From IMG/VR virus record IMGVR_UViG_3300032782_000029, positions 1-23,329 of that record: a stretch of DNA of 23,329 nt; one strand, written 5' to 3'. The notes under the pieces are model-generated. The model was not told the origin of the DNA. It saw only the letters and a program-made list of their open reading frames with translations, and searched no databases. This document shows positions 1 through 6,251 of this stretch, piece by piece. The first letter of the stretch is position 1, and every line of letters starts with the position of its first letter. The position numbers and the translations under genes were made by a program. Source of the DNA: a virus.

Positions 1-1860
1 GATGTGAATGCTTTTACGCGTGGGCTGCAAGGCTATGCTCAGGACCGTGCTTATCCGGTGAAGGTCGCTGCTGCTGCTAAATCCATTCCGGAACGCATCC
101 TGAATGCGATCATCCCCTCCGCACAAGCGCAGGAAGCTCCGAGCGGTCCCGATCTTTCCAAAATGTCGGAAGCGGACTTGCGTGCTGCCGCTGGCCTTCC
201 GGCTGCGGGCGATCTGTCGCAAATGTCAGAAGCCGATTTGCGGGCCGCTGCCGGGCTTCCCGCTACCCCTACACAAGCCCATGCACCGCAGGCTCCTGCT
301 GCCCCGCAGACGCCCAAGCAAAAGGCATCGCAAGCGGTGCAACAGGCTCTGGAAGGTGGGCCGCTGAATGAATTTACGCACGGGATTGCAAGCGGTGCGG
401 CAAACATGGTCGGCGGCGCGGGCCAGTTGCTGGCGCACGGTGTCGGCGCTGGGTTGAATGCGCTCAACTTCCCGAACGCTGCCAAAGCGGTATCGGGAGC
501 AGGGGATCAGCTTGCGCAATTCCTGAATCAGGGTACGCCGAACGGTGTCGCCGGTTCCATCGGTCAAGCGGTGGGCGGCGCGGCGCTGCCTATGCCTGCC
601 AAGTCCATTATCGGCGCGGCTGCTGCCGGGGCCGGGATGGGCGCGGCTCAACCGGTGCTGACGGGTAATGACTATTGGACGCAGAAAGCCCTACAGGCTG
701 GCGCTGGGGGCGCGGCTGGGCTCGGCGGTGCTGCCGTGGGCCGTATCATCGGCGGTCTGCCGGTGCGCCCAGAGGCGCAGCAATTGATGGATGCCGGTGT
801 GCAACTCACTCCCGCGCAAGCCGTAGGCGGCTTCCTCAACAAGGCGGAACAGAAACTGTCGAAGACCGTTCCTGTCGTCGGCGAAAGCATCGAGAACGCC
901 CGGTATGCTGCTAATGCGACTGCGAATACCGCATTCGGTAATCAAGTGCTCGCTCCCATCGGAGAAACGGTAGACAAGGGCGCGGCTGATTCCGTGAGAA
1001 CGCTTGCCGCAAACGTCCATGAGAAACTGAGCGCCAAATATGAAGCGGTGCTTCCGCAGATCACGTTCAAGGTTGATCCGCAGTTGGCTCGGGACATGGC
1101 TCCGATCATGCAGGAAGTCCGTAACTTGCCGCCTGACACGCAGAATGAATTCATGAATATCTGGCAACGTAATATCGGTAGCCAGCTTAAAAACGGGCAA
1201 ATGCCCGGTCCTGTCTTCAAGCAAGCGGATAGCGTGATTGGCCGTGAAGCGGCTAACTTTTCCAATAAGCCCGATGCTTTCCAAGCAAAACTTGGCCGTT
1301 TGTTGGGGAATACTCAAGACGTACTGCGTGATTCCGTGGAACGCACGAACCCGAATGTGCCGTCGCTGGCTCCGCTGAATCAGGCATGGCGCAATTACGC
1401 CATCCTGAGAGATGCCGCGTCGCGGGTGAATAACCCTGACCTGCCGATGATGCCGGGCCAGATTCAAGCTGCTGTAAAAGCGGCGGCTGGCCGGGGCGCG
1501 GTTGGTAAGGCTGCGTTCGGGGAAGGTCGCGCGAACATGCAGGACTTTAGCGACAACCTTGTACGTGTGCTGGGCGAAACCGTGCCGAACTCTGGTACGC
1601 CGGGACGTAATGCGCTCATGAAGCTGCCTGCAACCGTGGCGGCTCTGGGAAGTTTGGCGATGGCCGGGCATCCGCTGCCTGCCGTGTTGGCCGGAACCGG
1701 GCTGGGGCTGGGTGTCGGCGCATACGGTACGCAAATGGGCCGTCAGGCAATGATGAACTTGCTTATCAACCGCCCTGACCTTATCCGCACTATCGGGCAA
1801 GGCATGGCAACAAGCGCGCCCCTTATGGGGCTGTTGGGTGGCGCTAAGGTCGGTCAATGA
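1..1860 (+). CDS. Large phage virion protein, DNA-ejection/internal-protein-like (5' end outside window)
   Basis: The reading frame is open from base 1, so the gene probably begins upstream; the GTG at position 4 need not be the start. About 619 residues are visible. Near residues 50-87 there is a tandem repeat, DLS(K/Q)MSEADLRAAAGLP, followed by a Pro/Ala linker. Glycine- and alanine-rich hydrophobic stretches lie near residues 135-250 and again near 545-580, with a more charged helical region between them. Phage DNA-ejection or internal virion proteins often combine short repeats, Ala/Gly-rich hydrophobic segments and helical regions, so this is the best guess. No catalytic motif is visible. 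It ends a rightward late cluster and is followed by two small plus-strand genes. Confidence 0.6.
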   Translation, partial: DVNAFTRGLQGYAQDRAYPVKVAAAAKSIPERILNAIIPSAQAQEAPSGPDLSKMSEADLRAAAGLPAAGDLSQMSEADLRAAAGLPATPTQAHAPQAPAAPQTPKQKASQAVQQALEGGPLNEFTHGIASGAANMVGGAGQLLAHGVGAGLNALNFPNAAKAVSGAGDQLAQFLNQGTPNGVAGSIGQAVGGAALPMPAKSIIGAAAAGAGMGAAQPVLTGNDYWTQKALQAGAGGAAGLGGAAVGRIIGGLPVRPEAQQLMDAGVQLTPAQAVGGFLNKAEQKLSKTVPVVGESIENARYAANATANTAFGNQVLAPIGETVDKGAADSVRTLAANVHEKLSAKYEAVLPQITFKVDPQLARDMAPIMQEVRNLPPDTQNEFMNIWQRNIGSQLKNGQMPGPVFKQADSVIGREAANFSNKPDAFQAKLGRLLGNTQDVLRDSVERTNPNVPSLAPLNQAWRNYAILRDAASRVNNPDLPMMPGQIQAAVKAAAGRGAVGKAAFGEGRANMQDFSDNLVRVLGETVPNSGTPGRNALMKLPATVAALGSLAMAGHPLPAVLAGTGLGLGVGAYGTQMGRQAMMNLLINRPDLIRTIGQGMATSAPLMGLLGGAKVGQ

Positions 1861-1985
1861 CTCTCATAGATGTTCAGCAATAGCGTGAGAGCCGCGACGA
1901 TCCAAAAGAATGGACTTGTGGCGATAGCCAGAATCCATTCCACGCCCAATGAAAAACATCCAGTAACGAAGGTAAGAAAGTCCAT
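1854..1985 (-). CDS. Possible 43-residue two-helix membrane protein, antisense
   Basis: An ATG-initiated frame encodes 43 residues made almost entirely of two hydrophobic stretches, FLTFVTGCFSLGVEWILAIA and FFWIVAALTLLLNI, separated by a short TSP turn. It fills the 141-nt gap between two plus-strand genes and overlaps the stop of the virion gene by 7 nt. Against it, no Shine-Dalgarno sequence is seen and it runs against the surrounding transcription. It may be a chance hydrophobic frame. Confidence 0.22.
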   Translation of the reverse strand: MDFLTFVTGCFSLGVEWILAIATSPFFWIVAALTLLLNIYESH

Positions 1986-2001
1986 GATTCAGGGGTGTGT
2001 C

Positions 2002-2229
2002 ATGTCGAATGATGATTACGATCCGGTTACGATGGGCCGCGTGTTGGCGCGGCTCGACAACCAAGACAAGGTTCTCGCGGAACTCCAAGAGGACATGGAA
2101 GTCTTAATGACCCATTTGCATCGGCGCGATGGAATGCGCAAAGTGCTTTTCGGTGTCGTTACCGTGTGCAGTTTCCTCATCGGTAACGTCGTCCAGTGGT
2201 TCATTTTTAGGGGTCCGGGGCATTCCTGA
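2002..2229 (+). CDS. Small phage protein with helical N-terminus and C-terminal membrane anchor
   Basis: The protein has 75 residues if it starts at the ATG preceded by AGGGGTGTGTC. Upstream ATGs at 1984 and 1870 are in frame but have poorer ribosome binding sites. The N-terminal half is acidic and probably helical (VLARLDNQDKVLAELQEDMEVL), followed by a basic stretch and a single hydrophobic segment (VLFGVVTVCSFLIGNVVQWF). This layout, a short coiled coil plus a C-terminal transmembrane helix, is seen in small phage accessory membrane proteins, including haemolysin XhlA-like ones. No family assignment is certain. It lies in a short plus-strand pair after the virion gene. Confidence 0.6.
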   Translation: MSNDDYDPVTMGRVLARLDNQDKVLAELQEDMEVLMTHLHRRDGMRKVLFGVVTVCSFLIGNVVQWFIFRGPGHS

Positions 2230-2241
2230 CAAGGTGTCGCC

Positions 2242-2493
2242 ATGAATGCGCTGAAACTTGTTGGTAAGTATGTGCTTAACGTACTTCGCTGGATCGATTG
2301 CGGCGTGAATTGCATCTTCCTGCTAGGTTCCTACAACGAGACGATCAGCAGACGCGCGGCCAAGGCGCGCGCTGCTGGGAGACCATGGGGATGCTATCTC
2401 TGCAAATTTCTTGAATGGTTGAATCCCGGTCACTGCAAGCATGCACTGCGCGCCAAGGTCGGCGAGGACGCAATTATTCCAGACGACGAATAG
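2242..2493 (+). CDS. Conserved-looking cysteine-containing phage protein, function unknown
   Basis: This 83-residue protein starts at an ATG preceded by AAGGTG. The N-terminus is amphipathic to hydrophobic (LVGKYVLNVLRWIDCGVNCIFLLG), followed by a basic helix (SRRAAKARAAGRPWGCYLCKF) and an acidic tail. Cysteines sit at about 20, 24, 50, 53 and 65, with a CYLC pair that could bind metal. Small proteins of this pattern (an LRWID/LNVL N-terminus, then KARAxGxxWGCxLC) recur near the structural or lysis genes of proteobacterial phages, from memory, with no known role. It ends the leftmost plus-strand cluster and overlaps the convergent minus-strand gene by 20 nt, with no obvious terminator between them. 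Confidence 0.7.
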   Translation: MNALKLVGKYVLNVLRWIDCGVNCIFLLGSYNETISRRAAKARAAGRPWGCYLCKFLEWLNPGHCKHALRAKVGEDAIIPDDE

Positions 2494-2998
2494 GCTTCTT
2501 GTCTTTGGGAAAGCCTGCCGCACGGAATTCCGCGATGGGGTTCACAACGGCTGGCAACGAACGGTTCGGCGCTTGGTCCGTGGGAATATACTTCTCGAAA
2601 TCGGGAAGCAGTTCAATCGCCTGTTTCGTTGTGTTGCAGGAATAGAGGGCAGCTTTGATTTTAGCTCTCAATACCCTTGCGACAACACTTTGTTGGTCTA
2701 TCTTGATTTGAAAAGATAGAATGCCATCCCAGAACGCCGTATCAGCCGCCATCTTCCGCTTGATTTCATCACGGTTATGACCGACGACATAAACCGAAGT
2801 AAGACTTCCGGGCAACCAAATGGCTACCGTGCTGAAATATTCAGGATGCTTCTTGTAAGCTACCCGCAAATCCGCCGGTAATAAAAAGACGGCAAAATCC
2901 TGACACATTTTCCGCACTGTTTCTTCATAGTCCACTTTCGGCACGTCCTGCATAATTGCCGCGATGATGCAATCGCGCATTGCGTTTGTCAGTTTCAT
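2474..2998 (-). CDS. Putative Nmad5-type (nucleotide-modification-associated) protein
   Basis: This 174-residue protein starts at an ATG with AAGGGG upstream. The opening MKLTNAMRDCIIAAIMQDVP and the C-terminal pattern of a Cys-x-Thr-x-Lys-Gln turn followed by LLPDFEKYIP resemble the phage proteins grouped as Nmad5, a domain predicted from gene context to be linked to DNA base modification. That match is from memory and is not proven. It is the last gene of the long leftward early operon and overlaps the convergent plus-strand gene by 20 nt. It is soluble, with no membrane segment and no recognised catalytic motif. Confidence 0.6.
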   Translation of the reverse strand: MKLTNAMRDCIIAAIMQDVPKVDYEETVRKMCQDFAVFLLPADLRVAYKKHPEYFSTVAIWLPGSLTSVYVVGHNRDEIKRKMAADTAFWDGILSFQIKIDQQSVVARVLRAKIKAALYSCNTTKQAIELLPDFEKYIPTDQAPNRSLPAVVNPIAEFRAAGFPKDKKPIRRLE

Positions 2999-3013
2999 CC
3001 CCTACCCCTTATT

Positions 3014-3106
3014 TCAACCGGTCAGCCACGCAAGAGCCGCACAAAGGACGATGAATAAAATGAATGCCGCCAGTCCCAGAACGGCGTCCTTTCCTTCCTC
3101 TGTCAT
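3014..3106 (-). CDS. 30-residue single-span membrane protein
   Basis: A 30-codon frame starts at an ATG with GGAGGA four bases upstream, a near-ideal ribosome binding site. It begins inside the stop of the preceding gene (ATGA overlap). The peptide has a charged N-terminus, MTEEGKDAV, and then one hydrophobic helix of about 20 residues (LAAFILFIVLCAALAWL). It is too short for most gene callers. The strong ribosome binding site, the operon overlap and the clean transmembrane segment support it being real. The function is unknown. Confidence 0.6.
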   Translation of the reverse strand: MTEEGKDAVLGLAAFILFIVLCAALAWLTG

Positions 3107-3315
3107 TCGATCCTCCAGATACGGACGCCTTTCTTCTCCTGCCGCACGGTGAAGCGGATGCCATGCTTGTGACCGTAAGTCCATGCCGAAGCCTTAGCGG
3201 CTTTCTCGCGGCCTGCCGGAATCAGGAAGCTGTCGCCCACTTCCATTTCATGGAAAGGCCATTTCCCACGCGGTGCCGGGAACGGAACCGTCTTATCGAT
3301 TTTGATCGATGCCAT
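3103..3315 (-). CDS. Conserved phage protein (DUF7303-like), function unknown
   Basis: This 70-residue protein contains the block KWPFHEMEVGDSFLIP, followed by a basic Ala/Ser helix and a C-terminal RFTVRQEKKGVRIWRIE. The combination of YPFxxMxVGDSFxxP with a terminal (R/K)xxxxGxRVWRIE is typical of a small, widespread family in phages and proteobacteria (DUF7303-like, from memory). No biochemical role is known to me. GAGG lies upstream of the ATG. The start overlaps the end of the preceding gene by 23 nt, and the stop overlaps the start of the 30-residue membrane gene. Confidence 0.75.
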   Translation of the reverse strand: MASIKIDKTVPFPAPRGKWPFHEMEVGDSFLIPAGREKAAKASAWTYGHKHGIRFTVRQEKKGVRIWRIE

Positions 3316-3586
3316 TTTCTGTTACCTCTTCAAGTACATTGTCGCCCGTCATGGGCTTGAGATTGCGCCGGGCCATGAGAATGTCCCGGCCCATTGCGAA
3401 ACTCATATCAGTGGTTTTGACGCCCGGCATTGGTTCTGCTGACCGCACCACATAAGCGTCTCTCACGACTCTGCCGTGGAATTCGTAGTCTCCGATATGA
3501 CGCACGACTTCCACAACACGGCCATTTACAGCCGTGTTAATCATGAAATTGCAGAGCCAGCATGGCGTTCCCGGTTTCAGAATCAT
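3293..3586 (-). CDS. Small beta-rich phage protein (KOW/SH3-like), paralogue of the gene at 18154
   Basis: This 97-residue protein opens with MILKPGTPCWL and continues with a beta-strand-like N-G-R-V-V-E-V-V segment, ending in a NLKPMTG motif. The same order (LKPG start, N-x-G-R-(V/I)-V-E-V-V, then (L/I)-x-P-(M/V)-(T/S)-G) occurs in the protein at 18154-18489, so the two are probable paralogues. The pattern suggests a small SH3- or KOW-like barrel, but no function is assigned. The gene lacks a clear ribosome binding site and its ATG overlaps the upstream stop (ATGA), suggesting translational coupling. Confidence 0.65.
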   Translation of the reverse strand: MILKPGTPCWLCNFMINTAVNGRVVEVVRHIGDYEFHGRVVRDAYVVRSAEPMPGVKTTDMSFAMGRDILMARRNLKPMTGDNVLEEVTENGIDQNR

Positions 3587-3837
3587 GGTTTGTTTTTGAA
3601 ACTCTCGAATTCCTTGACGATTTCCGTCATCAGTTCCACGTATGCGTTCGTCCCTTCCTCCAAATTCTTGCCATGAGTCATCCGGATAATGTCACTTAGG
3701 GCCATGAACGCATACGCGCCCGCGTAATACATGCGACGCAGGTTTTCCCGCGTAACCGGCGAAACATCATCTGGGATGGCGCGCTCGGCGGTAACTGCCC
3801 ATGCGTTCGCAAAGGTTTTGGCTTCTGACAGGCTCAT
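3583..3837 (-). CDS. Helical phage protein, function unknown
   Basis: The chosen start, MSLSEAKTFANAW, gives 84 residues and overlaps the stop of the lipoprotein gene by ATGA; an in-frame ATG 15 nt upstream would lengthen it slightly. The protein is almost all helix and moderately charged, with an aromatic stretch (RRMYYAGAYAFMAL) and an acidic C-terminal half (VELMTEIVKEFESF). No motif, signal peptide or membrane span is evident. It sits inside the chain of four-base overlaps that runs through this operon. Confidence 0.6.
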   Translation of the reverse strand: MSLSEAKTFANAWAVTAERAIPDDVSPVTRENLRRMYYAGAYAFMALSDIIRMTHGKNLEEGTNAYVELMTEIVKEFESFKNKP

Positions 3838-4007
3838 GATTTTGCCGGGCAAGCGGGAGCGGTCGGCCCCGTGGTTTCACACGCCCGCAATTGGACGACC
3901 TGCCCGCCATGCGTGGCATTGGGCTCGTGGACTGGCTGGCCGAAGTCGTCGCCTCCACCGCACGCGGATAGGAGGACAAAGATGGATGCTACGATCAGTG
4001 CTTTCAT
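3834..4007 (-). CDS. Small lipoprotein with lipobox
   Basis: This frame of 57 residues begins at an ATG that overlaps the previous stop and is preceded by AAAGGGGAAATCGAA. The N-terminus MKALIVASIFVLLSACGGGD is a textbook bacterial lipoprotein signal: a lysine, a hydrophobic core, and the lipobox LLSAC with Cys16 as the lipidated residue. The mature part is about 42 residues with two further cysteine-containing turns (RACETT, APACPA). Phages use small lipoproteins as Rz1-type outer-membrane spanins or as superinfection-exclusion proteins. Its place in the early-type operon, far from the lysozyme, argues for exclusion or host modification over lysis, but this is inference. Confidence 0.7.
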   Translation of the reverse strand: MKALIVASIFVLLSACGGGDDFGQPVHEPNATHGGQVVQLRACETTGPTAPACPAKS

Positions 4008-4189
4008 TTCGATTTCCCCTTTTTCTTCCCTTGCTGGATACGACGTTGCGTTTCGATGATGCGCGCCAAGTGGGCCGCGCTCGCTTCCTTGCTGCGTTTC
4101 TTGTAGATGGGCCGCTGGTCAGGCGCAAGATGCGTGAAGCCCATTGCTGCCTGACGGCGACGACGTTTCGCTTGTTGTGTGGCGCTCAT
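4004..4189 (-). CDS. Highly basic small protein, possible nucleic-acid binder
   Basis: This 61-residue protein is very rich in Lys and Arg: AKRRRRQAA near the N-terminus and QQGKKKGKSK at the C-terminus, with a basic helix between them. A good ribosome binding site (AGGAGA) precedes the ATG. Its stop overlaps the start of the lipoprotein gene by ATGA. The charge suggests DNA or RNA binding, but no fold or family is recognised. Confidence 0.65.
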   Translation of the reverse strand: MSATQQAKRRRRQAAMGFTHLAPDQRPIYKKRSKEASAAHLARIIETQRRIQQGKKKGKSK

Positions 4190-4207
4190 GATTCTCCTAA
4201 TATAGGG

Positions 4208-4462
4208 TCAGAAGGGTATGTCTTCGTCGTCAAACCCATCATTCGACTGTTGTGGCCGTGGTTGTGGTCGGCCACGCGGCTTGTCTTCCGGCTGGCTCAG
4301 GAAAATCCAGCCATCGAAATTGACAGGCAACGCTTCCAGCTTGATAACGGGTCCGTTCTTGGAGTCCATTACCACGCCGCATCGGACGTATGCCGTCTTC
4401 TCGTTTCCCTGACCGTCCTTATAAGTGCCGGTCTTCGCTTTCAGAACGTACTTAATTGCCAC
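4208..4462 (-). CDS. Single-stranded DNA-binding protein-like, with DEDIPF tail
   Basis: This 84-residue protein starts at GTG with GGAGG six bases upstream. Residues 1-55 form alternating beta strands (AIKYVLKAKTGTYKDGQGNE; VIKLEALPV; GWIFLSQPED), compatible with a short OB-type fold. A flexible Pro/Arg/Gln linker and the acidic-aromatic tail DDEDIPF follow. That tail is the hallmark by which bacterial SSB recruits partner proteins. It is much shorter than E. coli SSB (178 residues) and looks like a small phage family. Its neighbours are a YqaJ-type exonuclease and an annealing-type protein, so it probably coats single strands during phage recombination or replication. Confidence 0.7.
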   Translation of the reverse strand: MAIKYVLKAKTGTYKDGQGNEKTAYVRCGVVMDSKNGPVIKLEALPVNFDGWIFLSQPEDKPRGRPQPRPQQSNDGFDDEDIPF

Positions 4463-4676
4463 GGTGAGCCTCCTGATATTTCTCCCAGAGCCAGTTGATC
4501 ATCGCTCCCTGACGAATCATGGAACCCGTCAGCATTTTCTCCATTCTGGATAGAGTTTCAAAGTGCGGCGATTCCGTCAACTCTGCAAGCGCGCTGATTA
4601 ATTCAAAATTGATCGCCCAATGCTCGCGGAACCATTGCTCTTTATCGGCATCCGTTTCAAGTTTCTCGATTGACAT
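4452..4676 (-). CDS. Small helical phage protein between exonuclease and SSB-like genes
   Basis: Start chosen at MSIEKLETD because GGAGG lies five bases upstream; an ATG 18 nt further up is weaker. The 74 residues are helical and charged, with a tryptophan-rich first half (EQWFREHWAINFEL) and a C-terminal WLWEKYQEAHRGN. No motif is recognised. It overlaps the exonuclease gene upstream by 20 nt and the SSB-like gene downstream by 11 nt, so it is part of the recombination block and might be an accessory to it. Confidence 0.6.
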   Translation of the reverse strand: MSIEKLETDADKEQWFREHWAINFELISALAELTESPHFETLSRMEKMLTGSMIRQGAMINWLWEKYQEAHRGN

Positions 4677-5235
4677 TTTTCCTCCGTGCCGCACGCGGCG
4701 GCTCTACGTCCTTTGCGACATACTCGTTGTAAAACTCTTCAAGAATGGGGAAACTCCGCTTCCACCATTCCGCATCCCGTTCTACTTTCGTGACCCATTG
4801 GCCGTTTTCCGTCCACGACACGAAATACCCATATGGCACGTCGCAGACTTCCAATTGCGTTTGGACTTGATCGTAGTAATACGGCGGTATTTCGGAGTGC
4901 AATTTGCGCGGGCACTTGCACTCTATAGGGATGACGTAATCACCCTCCACCAGAAACCCGTCAGGACTAGCCCCAAGCCAAGGAAGGCGATCATGACAAC
5001 GGAAAGAACCATCCAAAACAATACGTCCGAAGTCAATCTCAAGCGACTCAATCGCATCCGATTCATGCGCGAGTCCACGCCTTGCGTCCCATCCGGGCTC
5101 GGAGAAAGGTTCTCGCCCGGTAACGACGCGCCATGCCCATTTACATGAGTGATAGGGGTCGGATCGTAGGATGGCTCCCACAACGCTGGCGGTGATTTTC
5201 CCGGCTCTGTCGTAGTCGATGAGATGGTCGGACAT
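4657..5235 (-). CDS. YqaJ-type (lambda Exo-like) viral recombinase exonuclease
   Basis: The protein has 192 residues. Motifs in order are ITASVVGAIL (14-23), RRGLAHESDAIE with Glu58 (52-63), GASPDGFL with Asp92 (88-95), IECKCP with Glu105 and Lys107 (104-109), and DQVQTQLEV (122-130). This is the PD-(D/E)XK arrangement of the YqaJ/lambda exonuclease family: a 5'-to-3' double-strand exonuclease that leaves 3' overhangs for an annealing partner. The start is fixed because the frame has a stop five codons upstream. The annealing-type gene (5444-6085) and SSB-like gene (4208-4462) nearby complete a Red-like recombination set. Confidence 0.88.
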   Translation of the reverse strand: MSDHLIDYDRAGKITASVVGAILRSDPYHSCKWAWRVVTGREPFSEPGWDARRGLAHESDAIESLEIDFGRIVLDGSFRCHDRLPWLGASPDGFLVEGDYVIPIECKCPRKLHSEIPPYYYDQVQTQLEVCDVPYGYFVSWTENGQWVTKVERDAEWWKRSFPILEEFYNEYVAKDVEPPRAARRKNVNRET

Positions 5236-5348
5236 GCGTAGGTCGCCTCAAATTGCTGTAGCCATTCATGCCGACGTGCAATATCATAGTGACGACGACA
5301 TAGCCCCTTGGCGTGATGTTCACGCCCGCATAGCAGACATGCGCGCAT
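4923..5348 (-). CDS. Zinc-knuckle protein overlapping the exonuclease out of frame
   Basis: Starting at 5348 the frame begins MRACLLCGREHHAKGLCRRHYD. The C-x2-C-G-x(n)-(A)KGLCxxHY pattern is a zinc-knuckle motif common in short phage proteins and at the edge of HNH nucleases, so the first 35-40 residues look genuine. The frame then has no stop until 4923, giving 141 residues, of which the last 104 or so lie inside the exonuclease gene in another frame; they end with a hydrophobic run (FWMVLSVVMIAFLGLGLVL). Either the whole overlapping protein is made, or the gene has lost its stop or frame. The 3' end is uncertain. Confidence 0.45.
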   Translation of the reverse strand: MRACLLCGREHHAKGLCRRHYDIARRHEWLQQFEATYACPTISSTTTEPGKSPPALWEPSYDPTPITHVNGHGASLPGENLSPSPDGTQGVDSRMNRMRLSRLRLTSDVLFWMVLSVVMIAFLGLGLVLTGFWWRVITSSL

Positions 5349-5559
5349 ACCGTTTCTTCTCCGCGAGATAGATCGCGCGCCCGCAGTGTGGGTCTAACTC
5401 GTAGGACCGCCACGCGAGATAGGGCACGCCGGGAACAAGGGGATTACGCGAAACCGTCGTCCCCATTACTTCCGTCGCCGGAAGTAGCTTCACTTCTTTC
5501 ACGTTCTCCCCGAAGTACCGCAGGTTCTTCCGGATTTTCTTGCAAATCTTTGCGTTCAT
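5320..5559 (-). CDS. Small basic phage protein, function unknown
   Basis: The 79-residue protein begins MNAKICKKIRKNLRYFG, a basic opening that recurs among small proteins of early phage operons. A beta-like middle section follows, then a basic tail (AEKKRYARMSAMRA). GAGG precedes the ATG at some distance. It overlaps the 3' end of the annealing-type gene by 116 nt in another frame and the zinc-knuckle gene by 29 nt. No catalytic or metal-binding motif is seen. Confidence 0.6.
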   Translation of the reverse strand: MNAKICKKIRKNLRYFGENVKEVKLLPATEVMGTTVSRNPLVPGVPYLAWRSYELDPHCGRAIYLAEKKRYARMSAMRA

Positions 5560-6085
5560 GATTCGTCGCCTCTCTCTTTAACCGGGCTAGATGCCCCCTA
5601 CAAGCCATCCGATCCGTTTTGGATAGCTCCCCTTCCCAAACCTTACGCAACGCCTCTGGACCGCGTTTTGCGGCTTGCTGTAGCAGGATCAGCGCGCCCG
5701 GCTTCGCTTCCGAAATTTCGGTTGCCTTGCGTTTGGCCCCTTGGACTTCCTCAGCACTCGCAATGGAATTAGGCGAACCGTACCCGAGAAAGGACAACGC
5801 TCGACCCAATGCCGACGTTTCGCAGTTTTCAAGCGCGGACGTAGCATTGACCCCTTCGTCAGTCCGATATTCCTCCGCGTGAGCCGATGCCAAAACTCTA
5901 AGTTCGCCGTCATCGCCGACCCATCCGATATCCACACGCATCCGCACTACGACGTGATCGCAATTAAGAATATGCGTGATGATGGACCAATCCGGTTTAT
6001 CCGCACGGAAACGATGCAACCGGGAAGCAACCGTTTCGTATTCGCGCGTTTGACCGCGCTCGTTAGTCAGACTGACTGTTTCCAT
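5444..6085 (-). CDS. Probable phage single-strand annealing/recombination protein
   Basis: The protein has 213 residues. The second ATG (6085) is preferred because CCGGAG lies at correct spacing; the first, six bases upstream, is too close. It contains VASRLHRFRADKPDWSI near the N-terminus, strands over 40-60, and the block ATSALENCETSALGRALSFLGYG (about 84-106). The (E/A)N(A/C)ETSA(L/I)GRALxxLG(Y/I) signature is shared by Erf/Sak-type annealing proteins and their phage relatives. The C-terminus is charged and ends acidic and glycine-rich (GDGSNGDDGFA), as in annealing proteins that contact SSB or exonuclease. Its place two genes before the YqaJ exonuclease supports a Red-beta-like role. The exact subfamily is unresolved. 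Confidence 0.72.
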   Translation of the reverse strand: METVSLTNERGQTREYETVASRLHRFRADKPDWSIITHILNCDHVVVRMRVDIGWVGDDGELRVLASAHAEEYRTDEGVNATSALENCETSALGRALSFLGYGSPNSIASAEEVQGAKRKATEISEAKPGALILLQQAAKRGPEALRKVWEGELSKTDRMACRGHLARLKREATNHERKDLQENPEEPAVLRGERERSEATSGDGSNGDDGFA

Positions 6086-6251
6086 CGTCATCTCCGGGAT
6101 TAGGAATGCGGTTCCAAACGAATTCGGCCCGCAAGGGTTCGCGTTGCAATTCCCATTTCCCTACCCAGAGGATGCCGTCATTGTCCAAGCCAACATAGTA
6201 CGGGCTACCATCCCGGTCCTTGATGACTTGGAATTGAACGATCTTGCTCAT
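6063..6251 (-). CDS. Small phage protein with beta-rich core, function unknown
   Basis: Start taken at MSKIVQFQVIKD, giving 62 residues and an ATGA overlap with the gene upstream; an in-frame ATG 45 nt earlier lies inside that gene. The sequence reads like a short antiparallel sheet (IVQFQVIKDRDG, PYYVGLDNDGILWVGKW) followed by an acidic tail (PNPGDDDGNSQSD). The aromatic GILWVGKWE strand is typical of tiny phage proteins displaying a command-like sheet, without known role. It overlaps the annealing gene by 23 nt. Confidence 0.6.
   Translation of the reverse strand: MSKIVQFQVIKDRDGSPYYVGLDNDGILWVGKWELQREPLRAEFVWNRIPNPGDDDGNSQSD

Noticed and set aside
691-1857. Long minus-strand frame of 388 codons inside the virion gene
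   Set aside because: It mirrors the plus-strand gene, has no ribosome site and no recognisable motif.
3731-4498. Plus-strand frame of 255 codons
   Set aside because: It runs opposite four well-supported small minus-strand genes and shows antisense-type composition.
5141-5413. Minus-strand frame of 90 codons
   Set aside because: It overlaps the zinc-knuckle and exonuclease starts in a third frame, with Arg-rich shadow composition.
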